A DNA stretch of 64,000 bases from Ectobius pallidus (taxonomy: Eukaryota; Arthropoda; Insecta; Blattodea; Ectobiidae). Positions 33,801 to 48,402 of this stretch are shown here, one piece after another. The notes beneath the pieces are model-generated. The model saw only the letters and a list, made by a program, of their open reading frames with translations. It was not told the origin of the DNA and ran no database searches. Made by a program: the position numbers and the translations under genes. The first letter of the stretch is position 1; every line of letters starts with the position of its first letter. Location: contig CAXKWD010000002.1 in the NCBI GenBank assembly GCA_964059195.1, positions 168,274,559-168,338,558 of the forward strand, written 5' to 3'.

Positions 33801-36800
33801 GTACCAGTACTGTTCTTCTAATGTCCCTGGATTTAATTCTGCCATTTCCAGAATACTATGTTATAAAAAATAGACTTTAATTAAAGAAGGCCACTACGAA
33901 AAGTTTTTTTGGGTATGGCAATACACGGAACGGGCTACGATCTTCATTTTTTCGAGCAAGGCCTTCTGGATATTGACTGTTTTCAGCATTATGGAGTGTT
34001 TAGCTCAAGATAAAATGTGTGATCTTTAATAAGTCCTTAGTCATTTACTATGGTTTCTAAAACAAAAAGATTTGATATGAAACACATGCCTCTCTCTGCC
34101 CAAATGAAAGTTTTGCCTCTATTATGTATGATATTCTCTTCATTTAAAGTGTAAAAATGAAGAGAATGTTACCCCCCTGCATTGTATCCTTAAAGAACAC
34201 ACAACTAAAGAAAATGTAATTTGTGCACTCACATAACTTCCTATAGCCTAAGCATGGGCAATACTCCTTTCTCACTTCACATACTGATATAGAATAAGAG
34301 GCCATGTTGCAAAGAGCGCATTTCAGTTGTTTCAATATGATGTAAGACCTCATTGTTCATCAGGTATCACTGAGTTCCTATAAATAGTGGGTTGCTTATA
34401 ACTACCCTGCAGAGAATTACTGTGAAAAAATATACAAAATCATTAAAGCCATTTTTGAGAAAATCGCAAAAACAAAATTTTTAAAAATGTAAAGTGGCTT
34501 TAAAAGTGCGGTGAGATAATGTCATCGCCAATCTTCATGTCACATACCCGAAAGATACCTAACCCAAATAGGCTATATCATTTTGTTTTCATACGATTTT
34601 TCGTTCTGGAGCTAGGTTGTTCATAGACAATTAGATGCACAGACACATAAACAGACATGATTCTGAAAATAGTATTCTTTGGAATCATGGGACCTCATAA
34701 CTTTTATTTATGTTAGAATTCTACTTCAAAATTCGGGGTTGAACATAAAACTTCCTCTATCTTACAGTACCTATGGCAACCTATGGGCAGAGGAAGTAAA
34801 AACATGTTTTAAAAAGGTCTGAAAGAAAATAATACTCTTACCGGTAGGCCTACTCTTGTTTGATGGTCAATAATAATTATTAGGGAGTGGTTTTTTTTGT
34901 GCTAATAATCTTGAAAATATTCATTTTCTTACTTACTTACTCACTCAATAGTAATAGACAATTCCTAAGCAAGCTAAAGGACTATTATCTATTTTATGAA
35001 ACCCGGAGATTCATTGCCGAGCAACTCCAACCATCCCTTGCAAGTCCTACTTCCCATAAATCTATCTTAATACATCCTCCCACCTATGTCTAGGTCTTCC
35101 AAGTGATCTTTTCCCTTTGGGTCTCCTAGACATTATTTTTGAGATGTCTTTTCTCCCCCATGCACGCAACATGTCCAGCCCATTTCATCCTCCGTTCAGC
35201 TAAGCTACGTCCAGTGAAGAGTACAGGTTATGAAGCTCGTTGTTATGCAGTTTTCTCCAGTCCCCATTTTCATCTCACTTGGGCTCAAATATTTTCCTAA
35301 GCACCCTGTTTTCGAACACACTCAGATTATGTTCTTCCCAAAGAGTAAGTGACCATACAATACAACCGGCAGGATAATTGTCTTATAAATGTTTGTTTTT
35401 AGATGTCTAGACAAGACGAGAAGATAAGAGTTTCTGAACTGCATAAAAACAAGCATTTCCTGATTTCAGCTGACACTTAACTTCTGCCTTAATATTATTT
35501 GTATCTGTAATTATTGCTTTCAGCTATTTGAATTTCTCCCCTTGTTTGAATGGTTTACTGACTATTCTAATATTTTGTAGTGCATTATTTTGACATGTCA
35601 TGATCATATAGGCTACTTAATTTTTTCTGTATTGATTTCCAATCCAACATTCCTGTAGGCATCGAAAAGATTTTCTGCATTTCTCTTGATTATGTTTATA
35701 TGTCATCACCCAACAGACAAACGTCACCTGCATAAGCTAACATCGGGTGACTGCCATTTAATTCTAGGCCTACCTTGTTTTCCTGAACTTCCCTAATGGC
35801 ATATTCCAAAGTGAAATTAAAAAGTAAAGGCGATATTGCATCTCCTTGCTTCAAGCCACTTTTAATGGCAAACCTATCTGATATAAATTTCCCTATCCTG
35901 ACTCTGCTGTAGGTTTCATTTAGACACATTTTGATTAGCTTAACTATCTTCTTTGGTATCCCAAACTCAATGAGGATATTGTACAATTTGTCAAGCTTAA
36001 CTGAATCATATGCTTTTTTAAAATCTATGTATCTGGCTGGTAAACAGACTTATTATACAAGATTTGAGGCTTTCTTGGCGCTGATTATTAATAATGGTTT
36101 CGTGGGCTATAAGCTGAGTAAAGGGATACCAGTATCCAACATCCAAGCTTTCAGTCGCTGACATCTCTGCAGCCTTCCTCAGGGAAATTTCCCTGAATGA
36201 CTGAAAACTTGGATTTTGTATATCCCATTACTCAGCTTGTAGCCCATGAAACCATTATTAATCATGACTTATAATTATTATTATATTCCCCACTTTTTCT
36301 CCAAGATTTGGCAAATTCAAAATATTTTATCAATGGTTGATCTGTATCGTCTAAATCCACATTAGTGATCTCCCATGATTTTGTCTGCATATGGGATTAA
36401 TCTTGAGAGAAGTATATTAGACAAAATTTTTTATGATGTTGATAAGAGAGAAATTCCTCGATAGTTAGGCCTATTACATTCGACCCATCTCCCTTTTTAT
36501 GGATCTGTATGACAATAGACATTTTCCATTTCTTTGGCAATTCTTCCTTTTTCCAAATCATAAGAATGAGTTGATGGATCTCTGAGCTTAATCTATCCTC
36601 ATCTGCTTTAATTATTTGGTCAGTGCCTGGAGATATGTGTGTTTTTAGTTTACCTATTGCTGTTTCTACTTCTGTTATTGAGGTTTTGACATGGTTTTGA
36701 GAGTAATTCACAATTTTTAATCTCAGCTACTCTCAGAACTAGAGTAGCACTCTATAGTAGACAGAGCATCTGAGATTCTCTCAGCTCTCGCATGGACACT

Positions 36801-39800
36801 AAGTTGAAAAAAAAAAATTTTGTGATAGATACCCTATGCAAACAATGAAATGTGCATTTTTTGTTTCAGCAAGCTGATCATTTCTGCAACAGTATAGGAA
36901 TTCTACAACAGCATGCTCCACCCAGCAAGTTTCCAGGCTTTGATCGCAGTGGATCACAGACACCACAGCAGCAACAGCAGCAAGAAGGTAATTCAATGCT
37001 CACTCATGGAGGTCAAGCTGTGCAATGTTTGGTTTGTTTTGTCCTGCAGCTCTTCTCCCATGATACTACGACTAAAAAGATAGGTTCTTCCTGTGTGCGA
37101 AAACTGGTCCGTTGCGCATGACGTAACCGCGTGACAACTTGAGACAAATTTCAGCCGGCTGCAACAATGAGTCCTGACCATGTGACTATCAGTTGGAGAC
37201 TTGCCGTGTTTCTAGACAGTGAGTGTTTTACTGTATTTGATTCAAAATGGTGATGTGTGCGGTTTTTGGATGTAACAATAACAATAACAAGAAACTTAAG
37301 TGCAACAGAATTGAAGTAGAAGGATCAAAAGTGATATATCACACATTTCCAAGAAATTACGAACTAAGAAATAAATGGGTCAGTGCATGTTGTAGGCAAG
37401 ATAAGTTTAATGTTAAAACTGCGAGGATATGCAGCATACATTTTAAATCTGATCATTACATGCAAGACTTAAAAAGTGAACTTCTAAACTATGAACCACG
37501 TATAAAGCATCTTAAAACAGATGCCTTTCCTACCGAACAGTTGCCCAAATCTGAATCTAAAAACCCTTCGTCTCTTATCAGAATTGCTCGTAGTGATAAA
37601 AGGGAAAGGAAGAAAATTATAAGCGAATTGTTGTCAGACGAACCTTCAACAACGATGGTTACTGCTGAAGGAAATGTTACCAACACCATGGATCCATTAC
37701 CATTGGAGGTCATCGACCCAAGAAAATATGAAGAGGCAGGTAAATTAATATTGTTACAAGAGGAATTAAATGCAACAAAAGTACAATGTGCTAATTTGCA
37801 AAAAAAGGTGTCTCGACTCATGTGTGAAAATTTTGAACTAAACAACTTAGTTAAATATATGGAGAAAATATTTACCCCTGGCCAAATCCAAAAAAGGAGA
37901 AAATGCATTGAAGCTGACAGAAATAAACGTGTAAAATGGTCTTTTGATGATGTATCTAAAGTGCTGTCATTATATTCTGCTGGACCACATGCTTACAGAT
38001 ATCTCTTAAAATTAAACTATCCGCTACCAGCTGTCTCTACCTTAAAGAAATGGGCGAGAGAAGTCACCCTTAGGCCCGGCATATTAAATGTTGTGTTGAA
38101 TATTTTAAAGAATTGTGATATTTCATCTTTCGAAAAGGTTTGTGTTATCTTAGCTGATGAAATGAAAGTGAAAGAGCAATATGAATATGATGCAAGAAAT
38201 GACAGTCTTCTGCATCCCTCAAAATATGTACAAGTAATTGAAATACGGGGTTTATTTAAAAATTGTAAGCAACCAATATTTTTTCAGTACGACAGCAAAT
38301 TAACAAAAGATTTGATATTTAATATAATAACACAATTGGAAAATATTGGTTATAATATTGTGGCTATGGTTTGTGACTTAGGAGGTAGCAACAGAAGCTT
38401 GTGGAATGAGTTACACGTTAACGAGGATAATAATCATTTCTCTAATCCTGTAAATGGAGAGAATGTGTACGTTTTCAGTGACGCTCCCCACCTCATTAAA
38501 CTTCTGAGAAATCACTTCTTGGATTCAGGCTTTACAATTGATGGCAAAATATTGATGAGGTGTCCTCTTATGGAGTTAATGGAGAAAACGGGATTTTCAG
38601 ACATAAATGTAGCTCATAAAATTACTGACGCTCATTTGAATGTGAAATATGTTCAAAGGCAGAAAGTTAAATTAGCCACCTAGCTATTTTCGCATACAAA
38701 TGCCTGTGCTTTAAAAAGAGCAGGGAATTTGGGACTATTGAAATCTGAGAACTGGGAGGAGTTATCCTCGTTCATGAAATTGGTGAATGATTGGTTCGAT
38801 GTGTTTAATTCTAAACTGCCAAGAATTGATTCTAGAAAGAGAATGGCAGCTTATGGACTAGAACTAGAAACCCAGAATAAAGTACTGTCTGATATGGAGT
38901 CAACTGTGAAAAAAGATGAGAGTAGGTCTTAAAAAGCACATGTTACCCTTTCAAAAAGGAATACTTATGAGCATTAAGTCTTTAAGGATGCTCTTCGACG
39001 ATATGCGCGTTAAGTACAATACCACTTACATAATAACGAACAGACTAAATCAAGACATCTTGGAAGGATTTTTCAGCATAATGAGATACAATGGAGGACT
39101 GGAGATCATCCATCGCCGTTGGAATTTAAATACAGATTACGAAATTACATACTTGGAAGAAATGATGGTGTTGTGTCTTCAGTAGCACATCACACTTACA
39201 GAAAATAATTACCAATCAATCACTTCCCTGTCTGACAATGATGACAGCAGTGGAGAAGAAACTATGATCACTATAACCGTATTTCGTGACTTAGCAAGTG
39301 ACAGCGAAATACCTGAAAGCGAAATATTACAGAAATTGAATTCGATGAACACGAAAGTGTTGGTGGTTTTATCATCAGTAAATTCAGAAATAAATATCCA
39401 GAGTTAGGTGCAGTTACAGAAAATCTGAACAGTACTTATGTCGATCAGTTGTCAGAGGGGCGACTATACAAACCATCAACTAAATTTTCGGAAGCTCTCT
39501 TGGAACATTTTTCAAATTACAGGTCTGGCGCAAAAACGCAACTTTATTAAGTCTCTACTCCAAAAGTCCTGTAATGTTGCTGTTCCTGAAGATGTAAAAC
39601 GTCTGTTCTTCAGAACTGTCATGTTTTTCGCCATTAGAAGACGTAATAGAGTCATCAGTGAAACGAAGGGACTAAAAAGAAAATTTAAGAAGACTGTATC
39701 TTGAAAGGTAATATTTCAGTTTCATTTTATTTTTCGTATATTCCATACAACTGGATTATGCTGTATTCTTCATTGGAGTTATAGCTAAATTAGAATTTAT

Positions 39801-42800
39801 GAATAAGACTTAATTGTTTTGTGTTTCCTTCAAAATGTACGTAATATTTGCATGTAATAATTTTCATAAACAGTGGATAAAATATTGTGATATATAGGCC
39901 TATATATATATATATATATATATGAAAACAAGTTCAAGTATTGACAGCTGTTACTCTATTTTACACATAGACAGGCTACATTGAATCCTGTACATTGAAG
40001 TGAACAGTGGACTAGCAAAATGGTAATTCACGGTATTAATTCAGTGCTACATGTAATTCCTATTTATTTAATGTAAATCACTTACAATACCGGTATATCA
40101 TGCATAAAAAGCAGATTAAAACTACCAGAGACAAAGCGATGCTGTAGTTATACATTTGTGCATGAAGCAGAAGCATTTGACTCTGCGCGAGCGAGGCGCT
40201 TGTCACTGTCTGACGTCACACGTGCGAGAGGCAGGGGGCTATGGTTGCACAAGAACCTATCTTCTTGTCGCAGTATCATGTCTTCTCCCATGCTGTTCTG
40301 ATAGCCACAATGAGAGAAACAACTTCTGTGACAGATCTTCAACATGTTTTCTTACCATCTTCCCATCAGTGATGGGCCAACCAGTAAGCTGCCAGAAGGA
40401 ACAGGTTTTATTAGTCTAGACCCGGGATTTTAGGCTCTAAAAAATCAGATTTAGGCACCTAAAATAGGCTTTTAAAAGAGAAAATAAGCACTTAAAATGT
40501 GCTTTAAAAATGTGTAAATAGACAGAAAATAGACTTTAAAATACTACAATATGCTCTTAAACTGTAATGTGATTTTTTTTTACTGTAAGAAGCATGGTAT
40601 ACCTATTCTTAATACGTAGAAATAACTGCATAATTAAGACAGAATGAAAAAACGTTTATTAAAAACAGTTTTGGATTGTATGAAAAATTAGAACACTATA
40701 GGCCTTCAAGGGCCTTGGCTTTCAGTATTGGCTGCTGCCCAGCTCATGGCCTGGAGATGTTGGGTGGTCATGTGGTCAGCACGCCACATGCCTCAGCCGA
40801 ATTGCACTGCCTCCATGACCGCTGCTCACTGTAGCTTCCCAGTTGTCCTCACAATGCTGGGTCAACACCGTTCCAGACCTCATAGCTTTCTAAATTCCTG
40901 CTGGTACTGAAAATCCAACCCACGTCCCCTGGATGAGGTCTCTAAAATTAATTAGAGGAACCAATAGCAAAACCTTAGTTTAGATTAATATGAAAAAAAT
41001 GCACATACAACAGAAAATAATCTTGCCATTAAAAGTCATTCCTGGAAATTGTATAAGCCATTGTTGTATAAGCGAACTCTTAGGTGATTTTGTTTTAGGC
41101 ACCGTGAACTATATTCACTTAAACAGATGGTCTTTCACTGGCGATTTGACAAAGTATGTCCCCTCTTACTATATACCTGCTACTTGTTCTTTTGAGTTAA
41201 TCCTCTCCCTCCCTCACCAGTCAGCATTCCTTTGGCGACAGTTGTTTGGAAAAATAAAGTTTCTGCGAAAAACCTACCCTCTGCTGTTCTGCTCTTCATT
41301 CGGGGATGTCCATTAAATGATTGTAAAAGTTACAGAAGTAGAATTTTATTTTAAATGTACAAAATAGGCATATTTGGCACTAAAAGAGTAAAAATAGGCT
41401 CCAAAGGTCCAAATAGGCATATTAGGGCATTATAAAACTCTATAAATGTAAGTGATTTATCATGAAACGTCAACTATTTAAAAAATTTCATGTTATTTCA
41501 TAAGGATCAAAATAGGCATTTGCCTTAAAATCCCAGGTCTATTATTACCCATTCATATTTCCTCACCAGAAGGCGTTGTGTTGTCTTTTCCTTTGCTGTT
41601 TTTTGTTTTGTTTTATCTTGTATTTAATTAATATTTTATCTTCTTCAGTTATAAATTATTACTTCTGCAAATTGATAATCCCTACCATATGAAAAATAAA
41701 CAGCAATTTCTCTTTCACCCGGCACTAGGGTGACCAACCATCTCACAATTTTGTGGGACGTCCCACATTTTGCAGGACGTCCAACATTTTAAGATATTTT
41801 GTAAATGTCCCACACGTTTGTTTAGTTTTCTATCTGAACAAATTTTTGTGTTATTGTTATTGGTACAAATTTTCACAATACACAACTATCCTGCCATCCA
41901 GCTAGCTAGTAGGAGGGGGGTTTCAAAAGCTTGACATCTATAAAAACAGAAATTTTTGGGCGAGATTTTTTAAAATTAAATCACAAATTATATTAATTAT
42001 TTTTGCAGCTAGTATCAGTTTAGAGAAAATGATATAAATCAAATAGGTTGTGGAAATTTTACATAGCTCAATATGTCTCTAAATCAGGGCTGCCCATGGG
42101 GGGAATCATTGCGTCATGGGAAAAAATTGTGGGGGGGAGGATAATCCAAAATTTTGGGGGAAATACCCAAAAATATTGAAGTTTAGTAAAATACAAATTC
42201 ACTGTGTGTTTCGAAATATTTGAGTTTGTAAAGGACATTGAATGTCATTTTTTACTCAAATCTGATGTCAAAGAAAGATTTTAGAATAAATAGATTAAGA
42301 AAGGTTTTATTAAGTGCCAGTATGGTACTTTATGAGATTGTGTGTGGGGACGGGAAAATGTCTGTCCGTCCATGTGTCTGTACGCGTGATAATTCAAATA
42401 AGCTTAACCAGATTTTAATGAAACTTGGTATACACATGTATAATGTTCATGGGAAGAATCCTATTGATATTGGACCAAAACAGTTGACCGGTACCGGAGT
42501 AAAACCCAATTTAGTGTCTATTTTAAAGGCGCGATAACTCAAATACGCTTTATCGGATTTTCATAAAACTTGGTATACAAATTTATAATGTCCATGGAAA
42601 GAAGCCTATTGATATTGGACCAAATCGGTTGGCCGGTACCGGAATAATGCCCAATTTAGTGCCTTTTTATGGTAATATATCACAAACTCAAATACGCTTT
42701 ATCGGATTTTCATGAAACTTGGTATACAAATTTATGACGTTCTTGTGTAGAAGCCTATTGAATTTGGGCCAAATCAGTTGACCGGTACTGAAATAACGAG

Positions 42801-45800
42801 TATATCAATATTAATTCTGTAATGAATATCCTTCCGTGGCCCACAATATATTATAATAACGTAACAAATTGCCAGTCATATATTGATATTGTTAACAGCC
42901 TTGATTGATTTGTTTTTTGTTTCTTCATAACGGTGTCAGTGTGGGCTATATAGGTATAATAATTTAAATAATGTACAAAATAGATTTATAACAACTAGCG
43001 GTTGAATATTGATATTATAGGCCTATTGTGCATTCTATGGATATGTAGCAGTGGCGATTATTCCATATAGGATGTGAGGATCATCCTACACTTCATAATT
43101 CATCTACATAAATGTTTACTAGCATTCATTGTCAAAATTAAAACAATAAAATGACAAAACAGCGTTATTGTAGAGCACTCGGGAAGGAAGTTAGCGGTTC
43201 TGTTTTGAGCAGGTTGGTATTTGCGAGGATGTCCTCAGTGTTGGTGTTACGCAGTCCATGCCGTTGTTAGATCTCTGGGCATGTGAAGGGGGAGGCGGGG
43301 AAGGGAAATGTTGTGAGAAGTCAGTTTCATATGGAGGAAGTTGAGGACGTCTTACAGTCCTTCCTCTCATGTGTTTTGTGTTCCTCACGTTCGATAGCTT
43401 GTTTTCTAAGAGGGGAGTGATCATATTTTTATTAATATTTAATTATTTCATTTCTTGGTATATATTATAGGCCTAGCTATTATTAAACTTTACAGTGCTG
43501 ATTATATTTCAATATAAGTATTCCTGGAGTAATATCAAGTTTGATATCAACTATGAAAATTATAGCGGAATAGCTGATTTCCGTAAACGACAGTTTTCAT
43601 ACGTGGTTAAATATTTTCATATTTTAGGATAAAGCATTATTGTATTAAATTTACATCTCAGCCTTTATGTATTTTTACGGCGACGCATATGTACGTCAAT
43701 AGCAGTGAATGGGTTAATTCGCTCTCTCCACACCATCCTACACAACTAAAAAACCAGGAGTCGCCACTGATATGTAGACTACCAATATTTACATTAGGCT
43801 ATATTTTAATGTGAGTATTTTTCATATTCGTTCCTGTGCAGCAATATACCTAATGTGATTTCTGACTGATAGATTTCATATTGACTTTTTATTCATTCAT
43901 AACCTTTAAGGCTGTTTTAAACTTGAAACAGACATATCAGCAAATCGTAGGCCTATTGCATCATTATTATTATTGCCAGCGCATTTTGTTTTTGGAGTTT
44001 AACTCTGAGATCTATTACAAAAATAACTTTTCTGCATGGGCCTATCATAATTGCACTTATCACTGATTTAAAAAAACATACTGGCACTTTGTTATATCAG
44101 TTTATCTGATTTTATTAATTCTTACAGATGTTTAATAAATATGTCAGGTTTCCCAAACCTAATACTGGTAATGATATATGCCAGTATGCCCTTGCGAAAA
44201 TTTCGGATATTCAACCTTACTCTACCCCCCAAAAATGATTTAGTATTTTCTCTACTAAGACAAAGCCTATAGCAATAAGAAAGGTTCAGTGGAAAGGATT
44301 TTTTCCGACTTCTAACATAGCAATTACTCAGAATAAGCTAAAACACATTGTTTAAAATGTTCTTATCTTAATTTATTTTGCCAACATCCCTTTTTCTCAA
44401 CTAATTCAAAGACTACCGCAAAGAATAAAGTGTCAGTGGGTAGTATTTTTTACTCTCTACTGAAGTGACATACTCGCTGCCCATCATTTGTACAAACTTT
44501 GACTTGCCTGAGGCTGAGAAAATTGAACACGCACTATTTGCAATGCGTCCTCTGTTCTGTGTAATTTTAGTGATTCTCCTTTCTTATTAAAATTGTTGGG
44601 GTGTTTGAAAATCCCAATGGCTTCTCACTGCAGCCGAGCATGGTAATATGGAATATATCAGCTACCGTGTACTTGTCATTTTGCTGTAGATCGGTGCAGA
44701 GGGGGAACACATCATACAGTTTCAGGACACCAGCATTATCTCTTCTATTCCATATTACCATGCTCGGTTGCAGCGAGAAGCCATTGGGATTTTCAAACAC
44801 CCCAACAATTTTAATAAGAAATAAGAATCACTAAAATTACATAAAGCTTGGCATCCAGATATTAAAGACCTAAGAAAAATCCACCCAACCAGAACCTTCC
44901 AGCAACAGAGATCCACACACCCCTTCCTTTCAGCTGCAGCCACCCCCAGCCAACCAGTAAAGGTAAACGTTTTACAAGAAGACTCTAGTAATATGCAGGG
45001 TTAACATCACCCTTATCGGCCTCCACCCTGCCCACTGCCAGAGGGACTCAACTGGTATAAATATAAGTTCAGGAAACACATTAGAACATTGATACTTTCA
45101 AACAGGAAATTTTAACCACTGAGGATGTCCACTGCACCAGTGGCAAAACAGCCCAAAAGAAGTTTCTAATTGTAGGGTTAAGGTTCTGGTAGGATGGACT
45201 GTATAAGGGAAGGTAGAAAACTAAATTTTGCCCCTACATTAGAATACCAAAAAATAAAATTTCAATAAAATTTTGAGGTTAGTTTTATTTATTAACAAAC
45301 ACTGGAGCTGATTATTTGTTAGTAGACTACATGCACTATTGAATCATTAATTAAAATCCTTGAATTATATATGTATATATATAAGCTTATGAAAAAGAAA
45401 AAGAAAATTCACTGTGACTTGCTGAGAATTACATAGAAAAAAAATATGAAACACAGTCACTTGAACACCGTCCATACGATATCTTGAGATTTATTTCTTG
45501 CATTGTTGAGTTGATGTTCTTCTGAGGTTGAAGGTTGATGTTCTTCTGAAGTTGAAGGTTGACAAGTGAAAAATGCGTTGCAATAAATGGTCTTTACCTT
45601 GCAGTGAATGATTTCAGCATTTAAGACGTTTAGAATAGTGAATATTAATTGCAGTGAGTACTTGCTGTTACATTACAGCGTGGAATGTTAGCTTGAGAGA
45701 ATGAGGTTATGTTTGTACATGGTTGTTTGCACTTGTTGAGTGGTACTGTCTTGATGCACTTGAACAACTGCACTGGAGAAGTGTGTTAAGCATGCGTTTA

Positions 45801-48364
45801 TTGAATTTGAATGTTGAAGATTGCGTACCGCATGTGGGCGATGTAGTAGAGTGAACTCACAGCTCGCAGTGGTGTGGCTGTGTTGTGATGAACAAACCTA
45901 CATGATTTGAGGTTACTGCGTTGAAGATTGTGTACCGCATGTGGGCGGGTGAACTCACTGCTCGCAGTGGCGTGGCTGTGTTGTGATGAACAAACCTACA
46001 TGATTCGAGGTTACTGCGTTGAAGGTTGTACGAAAGTTATGTTTCACCCGTTACTTGAGGTACTTCTTTGTTCTCTTGCCGCTCAAAAGCGGCGAGAAGT
46101 TACGTGCACTTCTAGAGATGAATTTTTGACGACTGGCGGGGCGATTTGCCCCTGGGCGATTTTTATACACGTTGGTTGCGCAATTGTTATAACATAAACA
46201 AATTATGTCATCTTAATTCTGATTCGATGAGATTTGCCGCCCTGAGTTAGGTTTCACCAATAAGGTTAATTCATTACGTCATTATCAGAATTACCATAAA
46301 ATTCATTACTTGAAGTCCCTAATTAAAGACAAAGACCTTTCCTTTAATTGTTTGGTCAAACAGTCTATGTACTGAAATGATGTATGAATAATTGAGGTTA
46401 AGGACAGGTGTTGTAGTAACATACGAGTTTCAGTTTTCCAATGAGTGATTTCAGAGATATTTGACATGCTTTATGCTGAGGCGTCATTACGGAAAACTAT
46501 TGATTTAACGTATGGAAAATGTTGCATTCATTTACTGCATGACCTTTGATCACCTTCTTTATGAATCCATATGAAGTTTCTAAATTCCGATCACACAATG
46601 TATCGAAATTCATAATTCGCTAGATTTCAAGCGATGAGCTGGTTTCAGCTTAATTTGTGTTATGTTTGTGATGCTGAATCGATCACAGCGCCTGGTGAGC
46701 ATTTGATGAACGATGCTTGTAAACAAATATGGCCGCTCTCTTAAGCATGAAAGTATTCAATATTACACGAAATAATTCCTTATACTCACTAAGGCAAACA
46801 AAATTACATGAAAATTTATTAATTACGTTAGCACAGGTAATGGCAAATGTGAATTATATTAAGTAGAAAATATCTGCATTACCTTGAAACCTTAACCTTA
46901 AATTCTTAGGCTATATGCTTATGTTTCAACACTAATTCTAATAATATGGACCCCGGACGTGAAAGCCTACACTTATCCAACAGTACCATTAGTACATTGT
47001 TTCTATTACTATTACAATTAAAGTAATGAAAAATAATTATTCTTGATTCCAGATTATGCTCAGCTGTTTGCAACTTTAATTACAAGATGTGCAAAAGACA
47101 TTGACGTTTTGATTGAATCTCTGCCTAATGAAGACACATCTACAGAGCTTCAGGTACATTAGCAGAATTTTAACAGCACACTAATGCCTGAGTGCACCAA
47201 CCTCGGTATTCAGAATATGGTGGTAAAGTTGCCTAGTTTACCCCGGTAAAGTCATACTTTTGTTGCACCAAGCTCAGTTTCGACCTTTACCGCTGTATAA
47301 TGTTTACCGGCTGTGAAGGAACTGTAAGGTGAGAAAACTGTGGTTTTCTTTCCAAGAACATTGTATCATATTTTTTATATTTAGTCCAAAAGCTAATTGA
47401 ACATAGTTAATAATGAGAGAATGTGGGATCTATTTGAAGAATGAACAATAGTAAATATCTTTGCAAATACTGTGCTGTGCTGTAACATCGATTGAAATAA
47501 CCTTCCTTTTTTACCCCAAGCAAACCAGGTTCATCTAGTATTGTAGTAGGTGTAACCAACTCATTATCATGATTGGTACAGTATCGATGCTGTTGGAATT
47601 CAAAGTCAGACATATATAAGCAATATAATATTCCATTTTATTCTTATGAACATTCATTACTGAACAGTAATGCAACAAATAAATGAAATATGGATAACCA
47701 GTGGGCCTAGGCCTGATTTACAGTGAAGGGCTGCATGCATCACAATATAGCCTGTGTACCGATATATAGGGTATATAAACAATCTATCAAACTTGCACAT
47801 ACACAAACATAATTACAACAAGCTCTTTCAGGGCTATGTACATGACTTTGCACCTAGAATTTCCACTAGTCCAGCGGTTCCCAAACTTTTTAGTCCTGGG
47901 ACCCACCTTCACGTAGGAATTTTTTCGCGACCCACTACTCATAACGATAACCAATATAGGCTATATAAAATACAGCACATGTTTTTTCATATGCCTTTCA
48001 ATAGTTTTATTGTGTTCAAATGCCTTATATTCTTTATATTGAAAATAAGTTTAATTTTTCCCGCCCTTTTCGCGACCCACCGAAATTACTCCCGCGACCC
48101 ACCAGTGGGTCGCGACCCATAGTTTGGGAACCACTGCACTAGTCGAACGGGAATAAAAGCGAGGCTATGTCAAAATCAGAACAGAGATTCCATGGTTTTG
48201 CTTTGCCTTGGATTGCACACAGTGAGGATTTATTCTTTAAAACATAAATGTTACATACTATTAGAGAGGACTACATTAATATAAATAATGAACAGAAACG
48301 CTGTAAACATTGTATCTTATTGCTCTCAAGGATTGACAACTGAGTCGCCATGACCGGCAGATGA

Positions 48365-48402
<38 letters not shown>

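Noticed and set aside
40990..41316. 108-codon frame
   Set aside because: Inside a non-autonomous DNA element, with no transposase motif; likely chance.
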